This document shows positions 33,101 to 41,600 of a stretch of DNA of 64,000 bases, in pieces (position 1 is the stretch's first letter; every line of letters starts with the position of its first letter). Source of the DNA: DATLYB01 sp964502525. GTDB lineage: Bacteria > Bacteroidota > Bacteroidia > Chitinophagales > CAIOSU01. The DNA is taken from contig CAZCXH010000003.1 in the NCBI GenBank assembly GCA_964502525.1, forward strand, positions 1-64,000. The letters run 5' to 3'. The position numbers and the translations under genes are program-made. The notes beneath the pieces were generated by a model that saw only the letters and a program-made list of their open reading frames with translations, had not been told where the DNA came from and ran no database searches.

Positions 33101-36100
33101 TTCATAGGAAAATGACGTGCTGTTATTGCCGGTATAGCGTTCTGTGCGGTAAAGAGCATCATTCGTGGTGCCAAGAATATCCGCAACCGTGTTATTGGTG
33201 AAAACCAATGAGCCGGAAGTGTAGTAATTATCAGCAATGAAATCACCAATCAGACCATCGCCTGAATTGAGGCAGATTGAAGTTGTGCCTGCTGGCTCGC
33301 CACCCGTTCCGATTGTTTGAGTGGTGCCACCGTTTGACCAGGAGTAGGTGTAAGGAGCGGAGCCTCCGCTGACATGAGCCGTTGCCGTGCCATCGCATAC
33401 ACCGCAACCGCTGGGGTTTGTTCCTCTTGCATCCAGCGTCAGTGATGATGGAGTATTCTTGCAACCGATGTCAGGACGGCACTCATCAATTGTGCAATCA
33501 ATATGATCGTTGCAATCTAACGGAGCGTAAACGCACTGTCCGTTCACGCATGGTCCATCGGTGGTACATGCATTATTATCATTGCAGATAAGCGGAGTGT
33601 ATTCGCACCGTCCATTCACGCAGGGACCATCGGTAGTGCAGGCATCATTATCATTACAGGTTACCGGAGTATAAATGCACTGTCCGTTAACGCATGGGCC
33701 ATCAGTGGTACATGCATCATTGTCATTACAAACTTTCGGCTCATACCGGCACTGTCCGTTAACGCATGGTCCGTTTGTGGTACATGCATCGTTATCATTA
33801 CAGGTTACCGGAGTATAAACGCACTGTCCGTTCACGCATGGTCCATCTGTAGTACATGCATCATTGTCATTACAANNNNNNNNNNNNNNNNNNNNNNNNN
33901 NNNNNNNNNNNNNNNNNNNNNNNNNNNNNNNNNNNNNNNNNNNNNNNNNNNNNNNNNNNNNNNNNNNNNNNNNNNATGGTCCATCTGTAGTACATGCATC
34001 ATTGTCATTACAAACTTTCGGCTCATACCGGCACTGTCCGTTCACGCATGGTCCATCTGTAGTACATGCATCATTGTCATTACAAACTTTCGGCTCATAC
34101 CGACACTGTCCGTTAACGCATGGTCCGTTTGTGGTACATGCATCGTTATCATTACAGGTCACCGGAGTATAAACACACTGCCCGTTAACGCATGGTCCAT
34201 CTGTAGTACATGCATCATTGTCATTGCAGACAACAGGAGTGTAGATACACCCTCCGTTTTCGCAACGGTCGGCTGTGCAGAGGTTATGGTCGTTGCAAAC
34301 AACCGGTTCATAGCGGCATTGCCCGTTAACGCACAGGTTGCTGGTGCAGGGATCATTGTCATTACAGGAGAAAACTCTAACTTCATCCGTATCTTCACAT
34401 CCCTTGCAATCCGTTGCAGTTACCCTGTAAGTGCCCGGCTGATTGATCGTAACGTTTGCGCCATTGTTTGAGCCGGCAATTCCGGGACCCGACCATACGT
34501 AGGTGACTTCATTATTTTCAGAGCCTTCGATGCTATATTTCACATAGTCCACTCTTAAAGCGCAGTTTCCGTTATCAATAACCTTCACGTAACGCGCTGA
34601 AGAAGCCAGCGTATAGCAATATTCCTGGAAAGAGGTGTGAGTGAAAGTTACAGACGATGTTAAATCCGTGAAACCTGAACCGGAGTTTGCTGACGCCTGA
34701 ATTTTGGCATTGCTATAACTGGTGCTTGTATTTGAACAGTGTTCTAACTTCATTTTCACGCAAACCTGCGTTCCTGCAGGAACTGATGCGCCAAAGTCAA
34801 CAGTAATAAAAGATGTGCCCTCACCGCCTTGGGTCCAGAGTTTGGCGCCAGCGTTATCTCCGCATGCTCCGGCTTTTGATAAATCAATGATCCAACCTCC
34901 TGAAGCCGCAATGGCATGATCGCAATCCGTAATGCCATCGGTGGAACAAGCGCTTCTCCCCGTTGATGTGGCAGTTAAAGTTGTTGATGAGGAGAAACAG
35001 GAAATATCAGGACCTGCATTTACCTCCAAAGGACAGCAGCTAATAGAAGTGACTACAACCTCGTCAGTATCAGCACATTCATCACAGTCCGTTGCAGTTA
35101 CCCTGTAGGTTCCGGCTTTGTTAACGGTGATGGATGCTTTGTTGTTGGCGCCAACGATTCCGGGACCCGACCACAGGTAGGACAGGGTGTTGCTGCCGGT
35201 GCCCGGAGTTGCATATTTAACATAATCCACCCTGAACGAGCAATAGCCGTTATCAATAACCTTAATGTAACGCGCAGAAGAAGTCAGGGCATAACAGTAT
35301 TCCTGAAAGGAAGTATGTGAAAATGTTTCAGATGATTTCAAATCCGAGAAGCCCGAACCGGAGCTCGCTGATGCCTGAATTTTCGCGCTGCTGTAGCTGC
35401 TGGATGAGTTTGAACAATGCTCTAATTTCATGCGCACACACACCTGGGTTCCTGCGGGAACCAATACTCCAAAATCAAGAGTAATAAACGCTGTGCCGTT
35501 TCCTCCTTTTGTCCAGAGTTTAGCGCCAGCGTTATCTCCGCATACTCCCGCGCTTGATAAATCGGCAATATAACCGCCTGAAGCCGCAATGGCATGGTCA
35601 CAATCCGTAATTTCTTCTGTTGAGCAAGTGCTTGCGCCTGTTGACGTTGCAGTTAAGGTTGCAGTTGAATCGCTGCAAATCTGAATATCAGTGCCTGCAT
35701 TAACTTCCAGAGCGCACTCAGAAGCACACTCTCCATTCTCAACCGCAACGGATTTGGTATTTGAACAACCGTTTGCATCGGTCACGGTGACATTATAAGT
35801 CCCGGCACACAAACCTTCCAGCGAAGTGCCGCTGTTGGTTGAATAAGTGATAATCAGCTTTGCAGCTTTTGAAGAGTAATTCTCATAAGAATGTGAAGAC
35901 CTTTCACCGGTTCCGGCTATGAGGAAAGTGAGCGCATTGCCGCTCGACCATCCGTTAGCCCTGATTTCATTGACAAGGGCTGTTATGTCGGGCGAATTAT
36001 AGGCCGATCCTGAACTCCAGGATGATACGTTGTTCCAATTTACGGTTGATGAAGTAACCGCCCTGTTGGAAAGATTATAATTTGAAGTGTTGAAAGCAGC

Positions 36101-36799
36101 GGAGTTGGCTGCTCTTTCTCCTTTGATAACCAGGTTTGATGAAGATGAGCCGCTCGCATACGCTGTGAATTGCAGTTTGGCGCTGGTGATAACGGCCCCT
36201 GCCGGAATAGAAACTCCGGTAAACCTGAATCCAACGATTTGCTGGTTGCCGCCCTGGTAACCCATGTCAATGTGATAACCGTTAATTAAAATATCTCCGC
36301 CACTTACATGCTCCTCAGAATCATCATTTCCTGAGCTGATTTGCTTTGTCACGGTAGCGCTCCCCGAAGTCAACTGATATGAATAAGGCGATTGCCCGCC
36401 TGTAACATTAAGGCTGATGCTGCCATTGCAGGTGCCGGGTGTGCAGCTTGTATTTGGCGTTGAACTCGCGCTGATGGATATGGATGGGGTGCTGTTATAT
36501 ACGGTAACTGTCCTTGTCTTTGCGCAGTTGTATTTATCCTTAACAGTTACGCTGTAGGTGCCTGCGCATAATCCGGTCAGATCCTGAGTAGTGGCTCCGT
36601 TGCTCCATCTATAGGTAAATGGGGAATATCCTCCGCTCACGGAGAGGTTAATAGCGCCATTGCAGTTACCGGAACATCTTGTATTGTTCGCGGTGGAAAC
36701 AGATAATCTGTGGTAACAGCTATTACCCGTTGCAAAAACATCATTTCCGATACACGCTAAAACGAGAATCGCTAAACAAATTGTAAACAGTTTTCTCAT
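30191..36799 (-). CDS. giant T9SS-secreted protein with CTDC-like repeats, about 2200 residues (contains assembly gap)
   Basis: Signal peptide (LFTICLAILVLACIGNDVFA), a SprB-like repeat (about 30-102), a DNRLRE-like beta domain (about 150-320), two similar beta domains (about 385-540 and 600-760; each contains DCDHAIAASGG), then a Cys-rich CTDC-like block (about 810-1120) with near-identical 24-residue units such as CNDNDACTTDGPCVNGQC. A malectin-like domain (about 1170-1335), two more CTDC blocks (about 1363-1520 and 1780-1930) around lectin-like and SprB-like parts, and a T9SS sorting domain (YPVPFNDMLFVEFNSGFEG, about 2120-2202) complete it. A 100-N gap (33876-33975) lies in the tandem array, so unit number, length and frame are uncertain. 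Confidence 0.85.
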   Translation of the reverse strand: MRKLFTICLAILVLACIGNDVFATGNSCYHRLSVSTANNTRCSGNCNGAINLSVSGGYSPFTYRWSNGATTQDLTGLCAGTYSVTVKDKYNCAKTRTVTVYNSTPSISISASSTPNTSCTPGTCNGSISLNVTGGQSPYSYQLTSGSATVTKQISSGNDDSEEHVSGGDILINGYHIDMGYQGGNQQIVGFRFTGVSIPAGAVITSAKLQFTAYASGSSSSNLVIKGERAANSAAFNTSNYNLSNRAVTSSTVNWNNVSSWSSGSAYNSPDITALVNEIRANGWSSGNALTFLIAGTGERSSHSYENYSSKAAKLIITYSTNSGTSLEGLCAGTYNVTVTDANGCSNTKSVAVENGECASECALEVNAGTDIQICSDSTATLTATSTGASTCSTEEITDCDHAIAASGGYIADLSSAGVCGDNAGAKLWTKGGNGTAFITLDFGVLVPAGTQVCVRMKLEHCSNSSSSYSSAKIQASASSGSGFSDLKSSETFSHTSFQEYCYALTSSARYIKVIDNGYCSFRVDYVKYATPGTGSNTLSYLWSGPGIVGANNKASITVNKAGTYRVTATDCDECADTDEVVVTSISCCPLEVNAGPDISCFSSSTTLTATSTGRSACSTDGITDCDHAIAASGGWIIDLSKAGACGDNAGAKLWTQGGEGTSFITVDFGASVPAGTQVCVKMKLEHCSNTSTSYSNAKIQASANSGSGFTDLTSSVTFTHTSFQEYCYTLASSARYVKVIDNGNCALRVDYVKYSIEGSENNEVTYVWSGPGIAGSNNGANVTINQPGTYRVTATDCKGCEDTDEVRVFSCNDNDPCTSNLCVNGQCRYEPVVCNDHNLCTADRCENGGCIYTPVVCNDNDACTTDGPCVNGQCVYTPVTCNDNDACTTNGPCVNGQCRYEPKVCNDNDACTTDGPCVNGQCRYEPKVCNDNDACTTDGPXXXXXXXXXXXXXXXXXXXXXXXXXXXXXXXXXXCNDNDACTTDGPCVNGQCVYTPVTCNDNDACTTNGPCVNGQCRYEPKVCNDNDACTTDGPCVNGQCIYTPVTCNDNDACTTDGPCVNGRCEYTPLICNDNNACTTDGPCVNGQCVYAPLDCNDHIDCTIDECRPDIGCKNTPSSLTLDARGTNPSGCGVCDGTATAHVSGGSAPYTYSWSNGGTTQTIGTGGEPAGTTSICLNSGDGLIGDFIADNYYTSGSLVFTNNTVADILGTTNDALYRTERYTGNNSTSFSYEIPVTNGQYEVELHFAEIYFGVDGGNLNPPFTGKRLFDVSIEGVQVLNDYDINADVGPATAVIKTYMATVNDGFVTIVFTNEVNRAKVNGICVKPAQSQGSGDGLCSGTYRVTVIDANGCSATDEVRISSDLCDDENDCTMDDCVDNECIHSPVECSDNNRCTDDACDDGACEHTPVICNDHNACTENACDPQTGCVYTPIVCNDNNACTTNACDLQTGCVYTPVTCNDHNACTENACNPQTGCVYTPIVCNDNNACTTNACDLQTGCVYTPIVCDDHVSCTRDECVQGQCVYTPGEINLTVDKTDVSCDCVPSPNELCKLDFSGLQHGEILNTQYLANGVRFKAMANDPGMDTLIIFNSNVNGTQDPDLEVNIGNLAIIPLHLNGGGDGIVDDPNDNIDGGKIALMFDQPKKIVSFDIVDVDHMDGDPHAIAYDGSNNVLLDVDIPILGDGSVQTVLMNVSGVRKLVINTRNSIGVTNFIFDCHCCDGTASAQPSGGAAPYTYAWSNGETTASVDELCPGEYCVTVTDNKGCSKVRCVTIGEEECSDACDSINCDDQDLCTTEICDEGECFYAPLNCRDENPCTNDLCDRGVCVFTPVTCNDNNACTNDICITANGQCRYDAVVCNDNNACTSEACSAGQCQYAPITCNDNNECTTDDCNQSSGCVHTPVQGCGGNPCDASFCDDGNPCTVDVGDGLGGCTHTQTTNTPDYLKIVNNTINSQNIKILYGTTGAWLNQNVSGNTHLCITMRDATNPGSLSKVHIRLKGSATTEANRLTNNYPGGCVPRGWTTVCIPLSLFATTNFTALPYVEIFNSAAGPYELHILKIEFTGGAAPFVWFGDSHTSNYVSGNTANFNAQLVTGGPCGGSKMAESDMNFNSNESAEAEIRDMNAYPVPFNDMLFVEFNSGFEGKADLALIDVLGQRMNATQVEVAEGRNKQMLSLDATLVSGIYFLEVRMNEQVHFVKVMK
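33430..34370. repeat. 72-bp coding tandem repeat array with assembly gap
   Basis: On the minus strand, units of 72 nt encode the 24-residue Cys-rich repeat. At least ten units flank the gap; several adjacent units are almost identical at DNA level. Read with the 100-N gap at 33876-33975 the array has probably been collapsed in assembly. Confidence 0.8.
33876..33975. other. assembly gap (100 N)
   Basis: Exactly 100 undetermined bases, the usual placeholder for a gap of unknown size. Identical repeat units stand on both sides. Confidence 0.99.
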
Positions 36800-37129
36800 G
36801 ATAAATGCTTTTTGATAGATTAAACAACAACAACAACAAGTGTGGGTAGGCGGTAATGTAATAGAGGTAGGTAGTGGAACGCTACGAAATTTGTGGAAAT
36901 GAATTTTTAGGAAAAATTAATGTACTGATTATCAATGTATTGGATCGGATTTTAGGAGGCGATGGGCATGTTCATTCATTCAATTTGTATGGTATAAACA
37001 GCATTGAATAACGACACCCTCCCTTTCGTTCGTGACACAGTTGGCGCCAGCCTCATAGCGTTCCATAGTTGTCGCTTCATTTGGGGCAGTCCGCTAAATT
37101 TCATTGAAATTTAGGGGACTGCCCTTTGG
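36800..37129. other. 330-bp intergenic stretch upstream of the giant protein gene
   Basis: Contains a short CAA microsatellite (about 36824-36839) just upstream of the giant gene's start, and the long hairpin at 37083-37127. No ORF is supported. A promoter of the giant gene must lie here, but no match to TAnnTTTG is clear. Confidence 0.5.
37083..37127. terminator. long hairpin after the MFS gene
   Basis: GGGCAGTCC and CTAAATTTC pair with GAAATTTAG and GGACTGCCC around a 3-nt loop, almost 19 bp of stem. It starts 2 bp after the stop of the MFS gene on the minus strand. There is no strong T run, so it may be an RNA-end stabiliser or a short relative of the GGGCAGT repeat family. Confidence 0.5.
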
Positions 37130-38434
37130 TTAATTGCCGGAAGCCTTCCGCAACCGGAACATCAGCAACAATCCGGCAGTAAAGAACACCATGAGTCCGA
37201 GCGCGCTGTTGCGCATCGTGCCGGTGAGTTGATGCAGCAGCCCGTAGGATGCTGTGCCCAGCACGATGGATATCTTTTCGGTAAGCTCATAGAAGCTGAA
37301 AAATGATGCATGGTCTTCGGTGGGCGGAATCAGCTTTGCAAATGATGAGCGCGACAGGCTTTGAATCCCGCCCATGATAATGCCAACCACCACAGCCATG
37401 GCATAAAACTGGTTGGCTGAAGAAACATAATATGCTCCCAGGCAGATGAGAAGGCACACAATGATGGCAGCCATCAAAACATTAAAATTTCCATACCTGG
37501 ACGAGGCATAAGCAAACAGGTGCGCACCGGGAATTGCAATTACCTGGATGACGAGCATGGCGGCTATCAGCCCGGCAAGCGGCAATTTAAGTTCATGCTC
37601 GCCAAAGAGGCTTGCTAGGTACATGATTGTTTGAAAACCCATGCTATAGAAAAAGAATGCAAGCAGAAACCACCGCATCAGCCTGAGCCTTGTCACAACA
37701 GCAAAAACCTGCCTTATTTCCCTGTAGCCTTTCATCAAGATTGCTTTTTGAAAAATATGACCGGGCTTATCAGCAGGCAAATCCCGGAACGGAATGATGG
37801 CAAAGCCGATCCACCATAATCCCACGGTGAGAAATGCGATTTGAGAGGGCAGTTTGTCATCCGTAATCCCAAAACCGGCAGGAAAGAGAATGACAATAAG
37901 ATTGATAACCAGCAAAACCACGCTCCCTGCATATCCGTACGAGTAGCCTCTGGCGCTTATGCTGTCCAACCTATCGGGCGTTGCGATTTCGGGCAGGAAT
38001 GCGTTGTAAAAAACAAGGCCGCCCGCATAGCCAACCGTGCCCAGTGCAAACGCCAGGATGCCAAATTCCACGTTATCGCCTCTGAAGAAGAATAGCGAGG
38101 AGCAGCCTGTCGCTCCCATCACCGTAAAGAATTTCATGAACGCTTTTTTCCTACCGGAATAGTCCGCTATGCCGGAAAGCAATGGATTGATAAAAGCAAT
38201 CACCAAAAACGCCACTGCGAGCGAATAGGAATAGAGCACCGTGTTTTGGATGTCAAATCCGAAAAATGAAACGACCCCGCCCGCGGATGCATTGCGCGTT
38301 ACGCTGCTGTAGTAAACGGGAAATACCGCACTGGTGATCGTCAGGGTGTAAACGGAATTCGCCCAGTCATACATGCACCATGCACGGATGATCTTAGGCT
38401 GATTAAGGACCGAATTCCGGGTAGTGCCTGGCAT
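37130..38434 (-). CDS. MFS transporter, UMF1 (Atg22/BtlA-like) family
   Basis: 434 residues with about 12 transmembrane helices. The N-terminal signature RAWCMYDWANSVYTLTI and the following YYSSV are typical of the UMF1 family (related to yeast Atg22). A conserved DYSGRKKAFMKFF loop joins helices 2 and 3, and GGIQSLSRSSFAKLIPPTE marks the second half. The family is thought to export small molecules; the substrate is unknown. It is monocistronic, divergent from the DUF2461 gene. TACCTTGA just upstream of the ATG resembles a -7 element. Confidence 0.88.
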   Translation of the reverse strand: MPGTTRNSVLNQPKIIRAWCMYDWANSVYTLTITSAVFPVYYSSVTRNASAGGVVSFFGFDIQNTVLYSYSLAVAFLVIAFINPLLSGIADYSGRKKAFMKFFTVMGATGCSSLFFFRGDNVEFGILAFALGTVGYAGGLVFYNAFLPEIATPDRLDSISARGYSYGYAGSVVLLVINLIVILFPAGFGITDDKLPSQIAFLTVGLWWIGFAIIPFRDLPADKPGHIFQKAILMKGYREIRQVFAVVTRLRLMRWFLLAFFFYSMGFQTIMYLASLFGEHELKLPLAGLIAAMLVIQVIAIPGAHLFAYASSRYGNFNVLMAAIIVCLLICLGAYYVSSANQFYAMAVVVGIIMGGIQSLSRSSFAKLIPPTEDHASFFSFYELTEKISIVLGTASYGLLHQLTGTMRNSALGLMVFFTAGLLLMFRLRKASGN

Positions 38435-38568
38435 AAATCTCCTGCAAAAAAATCAAGGTAGCAAGAATAACCTTATTCCGAAAACGCTCAGGCTAATTAC
38501 CCAACTAAATTTGCAATGCTTTTTTCAGTGAAAGTCCTTTAATTCGCCCTTTCAAATCATTTAATGAT

Positions 38569-39240
38569 ATGCCGGGTATCAGCAAGAACACAATCCAATT
38601 CCTTAAGGAAATAAAGAAGAACAACAACCGCGAATGGTTTGCCCGAAACAAACCGCGCTATGAACAATCCAAAGCGGAGTTTGAGATATTTATTGACGCC
38701 TTGATAGCGAAAATCGCAGAATATGATGCAGGCGCAGCGAACATCAAAGCGAAGGATTGCGTGTTCCGCATTTACCGCGACATACGCTTTTCGAAGGACA
38801 AGTCGCCCTACAAAACCCACTTTGGCGCGCATATAACCTCCGCAGCAAAAAAAACCGAGGTGCATTCGCGTGCCGGCTATTACGTGCATATCGGCCCTGG
38901 AGAATCCATGCTTGCCGGGGGCGCCTATATGCCTGAAAGCAACTGGCTGAAAGCGATCCGCCAGGAGATACATTACAATACCGATGAGTTTAAGAAAATT
39001 CTGAACTCCAAATCCTTCCGGCAATATTTTGGTGAAATGGAGGGCGAAAAGTTGAAGACCACGCCCAAAGATTACCCGCCCGACCATCCAGAGATTGAAT
39101 TGCTGAAGCATAAAAGCTTCTTGGCCACCCACTATTTAAAGGACAGCGATGTGGCAGCCGCTGACTTCCTGAAACACGCAGCCCGCGTATTCAAAGCACT
39201 ATACCCCTTCGACAGGTTTTTGAACAGCGCACTGGATTGA
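38569..39240 (+). CDS. DUF2461 domain protein (TIGR02453 family)
   Basis: 223 residues, the whole family length. Typical segments: TIQFLKEIKKNNNREWFARNK at the N terminus, VFRIYRDIRFSKDKSPYKTHFGA in the middle, and the YYVHIGPGESMLAGGAYMPE strand. The family is widespread, soluble, and has no known activity. The gene overlaps nothing and ends 5 bp before the convergent lipoprotein gene. Confidence 0.88.
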   Translation: MPGISKNTIQFLKEIKKNNNREWFARNKPRYEQSKAEFEIFIDALIAKIAEYDAGAANIKAKDCVFRIYRDIRFSKDKSPYKTHFGAHITSAAKKTEVHSRAGYYVHIGPGESMLAGGAYMPESNWLKAIRQEIHYNTDEFKKILNSKSFRQYFGEMEGEKLKTTPKDYPPDHPEIELLKHKSFLATHYLKDSDVAAADFLKHAARVFKALYPFDRFLNSALD

Positions 39241-39244
39241 AACC

Positions 39245-39547
39245 TCAATTCGTAGGCAATGGCGCCCCAACGGCAATATCACAGCGATGACCCGGCTCGC
39301 CATGCGGTGGGTTGAGTTTCACATCCCCCTGCGGCACAACCATTCCGGTATCCGGAACGCCCTCATTATGGACATGGCCGGGCTGACCGTGTGGCGGATT
39401 TTGAAATCCTGCAGGATCCTGAGGCGGTGGAGGCGCCACCTGTTCGGCCGGTTGCTCAGTTGCGGGTTCTGAAGATGTGCCACCCCCGCTGTTGCAGCCG
39501 ATGGCGAAAATGAATGCAATTAAAATTGGAAAAGATAATTTTTTCAT
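39245..39547 (-). CDS. small Pro/His/Gly-rich lipoprotein
   Basis: About 100 residues from the ATG at 39547. A lipoprotein signal peptide (LSFPILIAFIFAIGC) is followed by a Ser/Gly/Thr/Glu linker and Pro-rich part. Two imperfect repeats follow, NPPHGQPGH and NPPHGEPGHRCDIAVGAPL. The second repeat, with HRCDIAVGAPL, recurs as the C terminus of many short lipoproteins in Bacteroidota. Metal binding by the His/Cys residues is possible but not shown. Convergent with the DUF2461 gene. Confidence 0.75.
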   Translation of the reverse strand: MKKLSFPILIAFIFAIGCNSGGGTSSEPATEQPAEQVAPPPPQDPAGFQNPPHGQPGHVHNEGVPDTGMVVPQGDVKLNPPHGEPGHRCDIAVGAPLPTN

Positions 39548-40005
39548 TTTAAGGTTTTTTAACAACCGGACAAAGATAGCGAATAGTTATCCCGAAACAA
39601 GCGTGAAAAACGACCCGGGTGCTGCCAAATTGCCGCTCTGTGTCTAAAATACCCATCCCGACCTTCTCCTTGAGGGGAAGGGGTCCTGGCTAATTTCTTT
39701 TGAATGAATAAGTCAGGCGTGATTGTTTTACGGCAGGCGCGGTCTTTGAATTTGCTATGCGCCCAGCGAAACCTTAATCTGAAACCTGCCTTCATGACCG
39801 TCAGGAGCCATCGGATACTATTTGGTGCTCCCGAGTACCCGGGACGGAAATCTATTTACCGATGGCACAGTACCATTAGAAATTGAAATCAGCCCAAAGA
39901 AAAAGGCAAAGGGCAAGGCACAAAACACGCTGACAATTTATAATCAGCGCATATCAGCGGCATAAGCGGAAATGAATCCGCTCTCCTTAAATCAGAAAAT
40001 AAAAT
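39548..40005. other. gene-free stretch upstream of the small lipoprotein
   Basis: Only short open frames with no recognisable product. Holds a CTTCTCCTTGAGGGGAAGGGG palindrome-like core (about 39663-39683) as in other repeats of the window, and near 39950-39985 a CGCATATCAGCGGCATAAG repeat with a small AGCGGA/TCCGCT hairpin that could end cold-shock protein transcripts. No other signal seen. Confidence 0.5.
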
Positions 40006-40200
40006 TTATTGGGCAAGCTGCACGTTCACAGCCATTGGTCCTTTCTTCCCCTCCCCTACCTCATAAGTCACCGCATCTCCATCCTGCACCTGGTCTTTAA
40101 GGCTGGAGGAATGAACAAAAATGTCTTTCCCGGTTTCATCATCAACGATGAAGCCAAATCCTTTTTGCTTGTTGAAGAACTTTACTTTTCCTTTTTTCAT
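40006..40200 (-). CDS. cold-shock protein (CspA family)
   Basis: 64 residues forming a single OB-fold cold-shock domain. RNP1 is KGFGFI and RNP2 is DIFVHSS; the N terminus MKKGKVKFFNKQKGFG is standard. The protein binds single-stranded RNA and melts structures, acting as an RNA chaperone. A stretch of about 75 bp with a rich A/T sequence lies upstream, before the rpoD terminator. Confidence 0.95.
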   Translation of the reverse strand: MKKGKVKFFNKQKGFGFIVDDETGKDIFVHSSSLKDQVQDGDAVTYEVGEGKKGPMAVNVQLAQ

Positions 40201-40242
40201 TTTAAATTAATTAAACATATTGAAATATAAACAAAAGGAATG

Positions 40243-40261
40243 CCGTTCAGCCACAGAACGG
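40243..40261 (-). terminator. possible terminator of rpoD
   Basis: CCGTTC pairs with GAACGG across a 7-nt loop, followed on the minus strand by CATTCCTTTTG. Stem is short and the T run weak. Confidence 0.35.
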
Positions 40262-40274
40262 AAATCCTGTCATT

Positions 40275-41144
40275 TCACCTGCATAAGTACTCTTTCAGCA
40301 ACCCGCGGCTTGACATCGCGCGCAGCCTGTTGATGGATTTATCCTTAATCTGCCTGATGCGCTCCCGCGTAAGTCCCAGCTTCATGCCGATATCTTCAAG
40401 CGACTGAGGCTGCTGATTACCCAGCCCGAAATACATTCTAACCACCTGTCGCTGAATCTCCGTGAGCGAAGTCAGCATCCGTTCCGTATCAATCTTGAGG
40501 GAATCGGTGTATGCCATTGATGTGTCCGTCTTCTCCGATGAGGTATCCTCCACCACGTCAATCAGCGAGGCTCCATCGCCATCTTCAAAAGGCGCATCCA
40601 TGGAAACATGCTTGGGAGCTGCCTTCAGCGTGGCGGCAAGCTGAACACCGTCAATATTCAACCCTTCAGACAGTTCCTCCGCAGTCGGTTCCCGCTCGTA
40701 TTTCTGCTCCAACTCCGCAAACACCTTGCTCAGTTTTGACAGGGTGCCCACCTTGTTGATCGGAAGCCTCACCAGCCTCGACTGCTCGGAAATTGCCTGG
40801 ATGATAGACTGCCTGATCCACCACACCGCATAGGAAATGAATTTGAACCCTCTGGTTTCGTCAAACTTCTGGGCGGCTTTTATCAATCCGAGGTTGCCTT
40901 CGTTAATCAGGTCATTGAGCGAAAGGTAATTATTCTGGTATTGCTTGGCAACGGAAACCACAAACCTGAGGTTGGCGTTCACCAGTTTCTGCAACGCTTC
41001 CTGGTCACCTGTCCTTATCCTGCGCGCAAGTTCCGCCTCTTCCTCAGGCGTTATCATGTCAACCTTTCCTATTTCATGCAGATATTTTTCTATAGACTGG
41101 CTTTCCCGGTGAGTGATGGACTGGGAAATCTTGAGTTGGCGCAT
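40275..41144 (-). CDS. rpoD: primary sigma factor RpoD, short Bacteroidota type
   Basis: About 289 residues from the ATG at 41144 (MRQLKISQSITHRESQSIEKYL), the usual start and length for the Bacteroidota housekeeping sigma. Region 1.2 (YLHEIGKVDMITPEEEAELARRI), region 2 (NLRFVVSVAKQYQNNYLSL, then FISYAVWWIRQSI), region 3 (PTAEELSEGLNID) and region 4 (SLEDIGMKLGLTRERIRQI) are all present. It lacks the long region 1.1 insert of E. coli RpoD. It recognises -33 TTTG and -7 TAnnTTTG promoters, the basis of the promoter calls made here. The longer frame to 41180 is not needed. Confidence 0.95.
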   Translation of the reverse strand: MRQLKISQSITHRESQSIEKYLHEIGKVDMITPEEEAELARRIRTGDQEALQKLVNANLRFVVSVAKQYQNNYLSLNDLINEGNLGLIKAAQKFDETRGFKFISYAVWWIRQSIIQAISEQSRLVRLPINKVGTLSKLSKVFAELEQKYEREPTAEELSEGLNIDGVQLAATLKAAPKHVSMDAPFEDGDGASLIDVVEDTSSEKTDTSMAYTDSLKIDTERMLTSLTEIQRQVVRMYFGLGNQQPQSLEDIGMKLGLTRERIRQIKDKSINRLRAMSSRGLLKEYLCR

Positions 41145-41600
41145 CGGTGAGGTTGTTGGTTTACAGGGAAATGATGGCACAAGGTATTAAAAAAGTTGAA
41201 TAAAATAGCCATTAAGAAAAAAAATTTGCTCTTTTTTTAGGAAAACGGACTGATACAGGATGAATTCCGAAACAAGTCAGGTTTTCGAAAAAAATAGAAC
41301 GGTAGAATGTGCGGTATTAACAGAGGGTACGTCTCGTTTCGGTAACTCGGCTACTTTCGGTATAACCCGCGAAGGCGCTTGCCGGAAGTAATAAGCCCGG
41401 ACTCCTCCCCTCTCCATCCGGACTCCACCCGGAGAGGGAGTAAGTTGTTGAATTTTAGAACTGCCCTTAACAAGTTTATCATAACAGCTATGTGTGGGAA
41501 TTTGCAGCTTGTGCCACCGTAATAGTTGCCGTTTACCCCTTATATTTACACCGGCTGATTTATGGTAGATTAGGATAATCTCCTTAGGTTCGCAAACATA
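41145..41600. other. intergenic stretch between rpoD and the exosortase gene
   Basis: Holds the rpoD upstream region (A/T-rich, with TACCTTGTG about 15 nt upstream of the ATG as a weak -7 candidate), a partial GGGCAGT-family element (41401-41470), and the leader of the exosortase gene. No ORF. Confidence 0.5.
41401..41470. repeat. GGGCAGT-family palindromic element, copy E (partial)
   Basis: Core CCCCTCTCCATCCGG with CCGGAGAGGGAG, then AAGTTGTTGAATTTTAGAACTGCCC. The left TIR is missing. Confidence 0.65.

Noticed and set aside
33430..34370. CRISPR-like array
   Set aside because: Regular 72-bp units are present but they are contiguous, without unique spacers, and encode an in-frame Cys-rich protein repeat.
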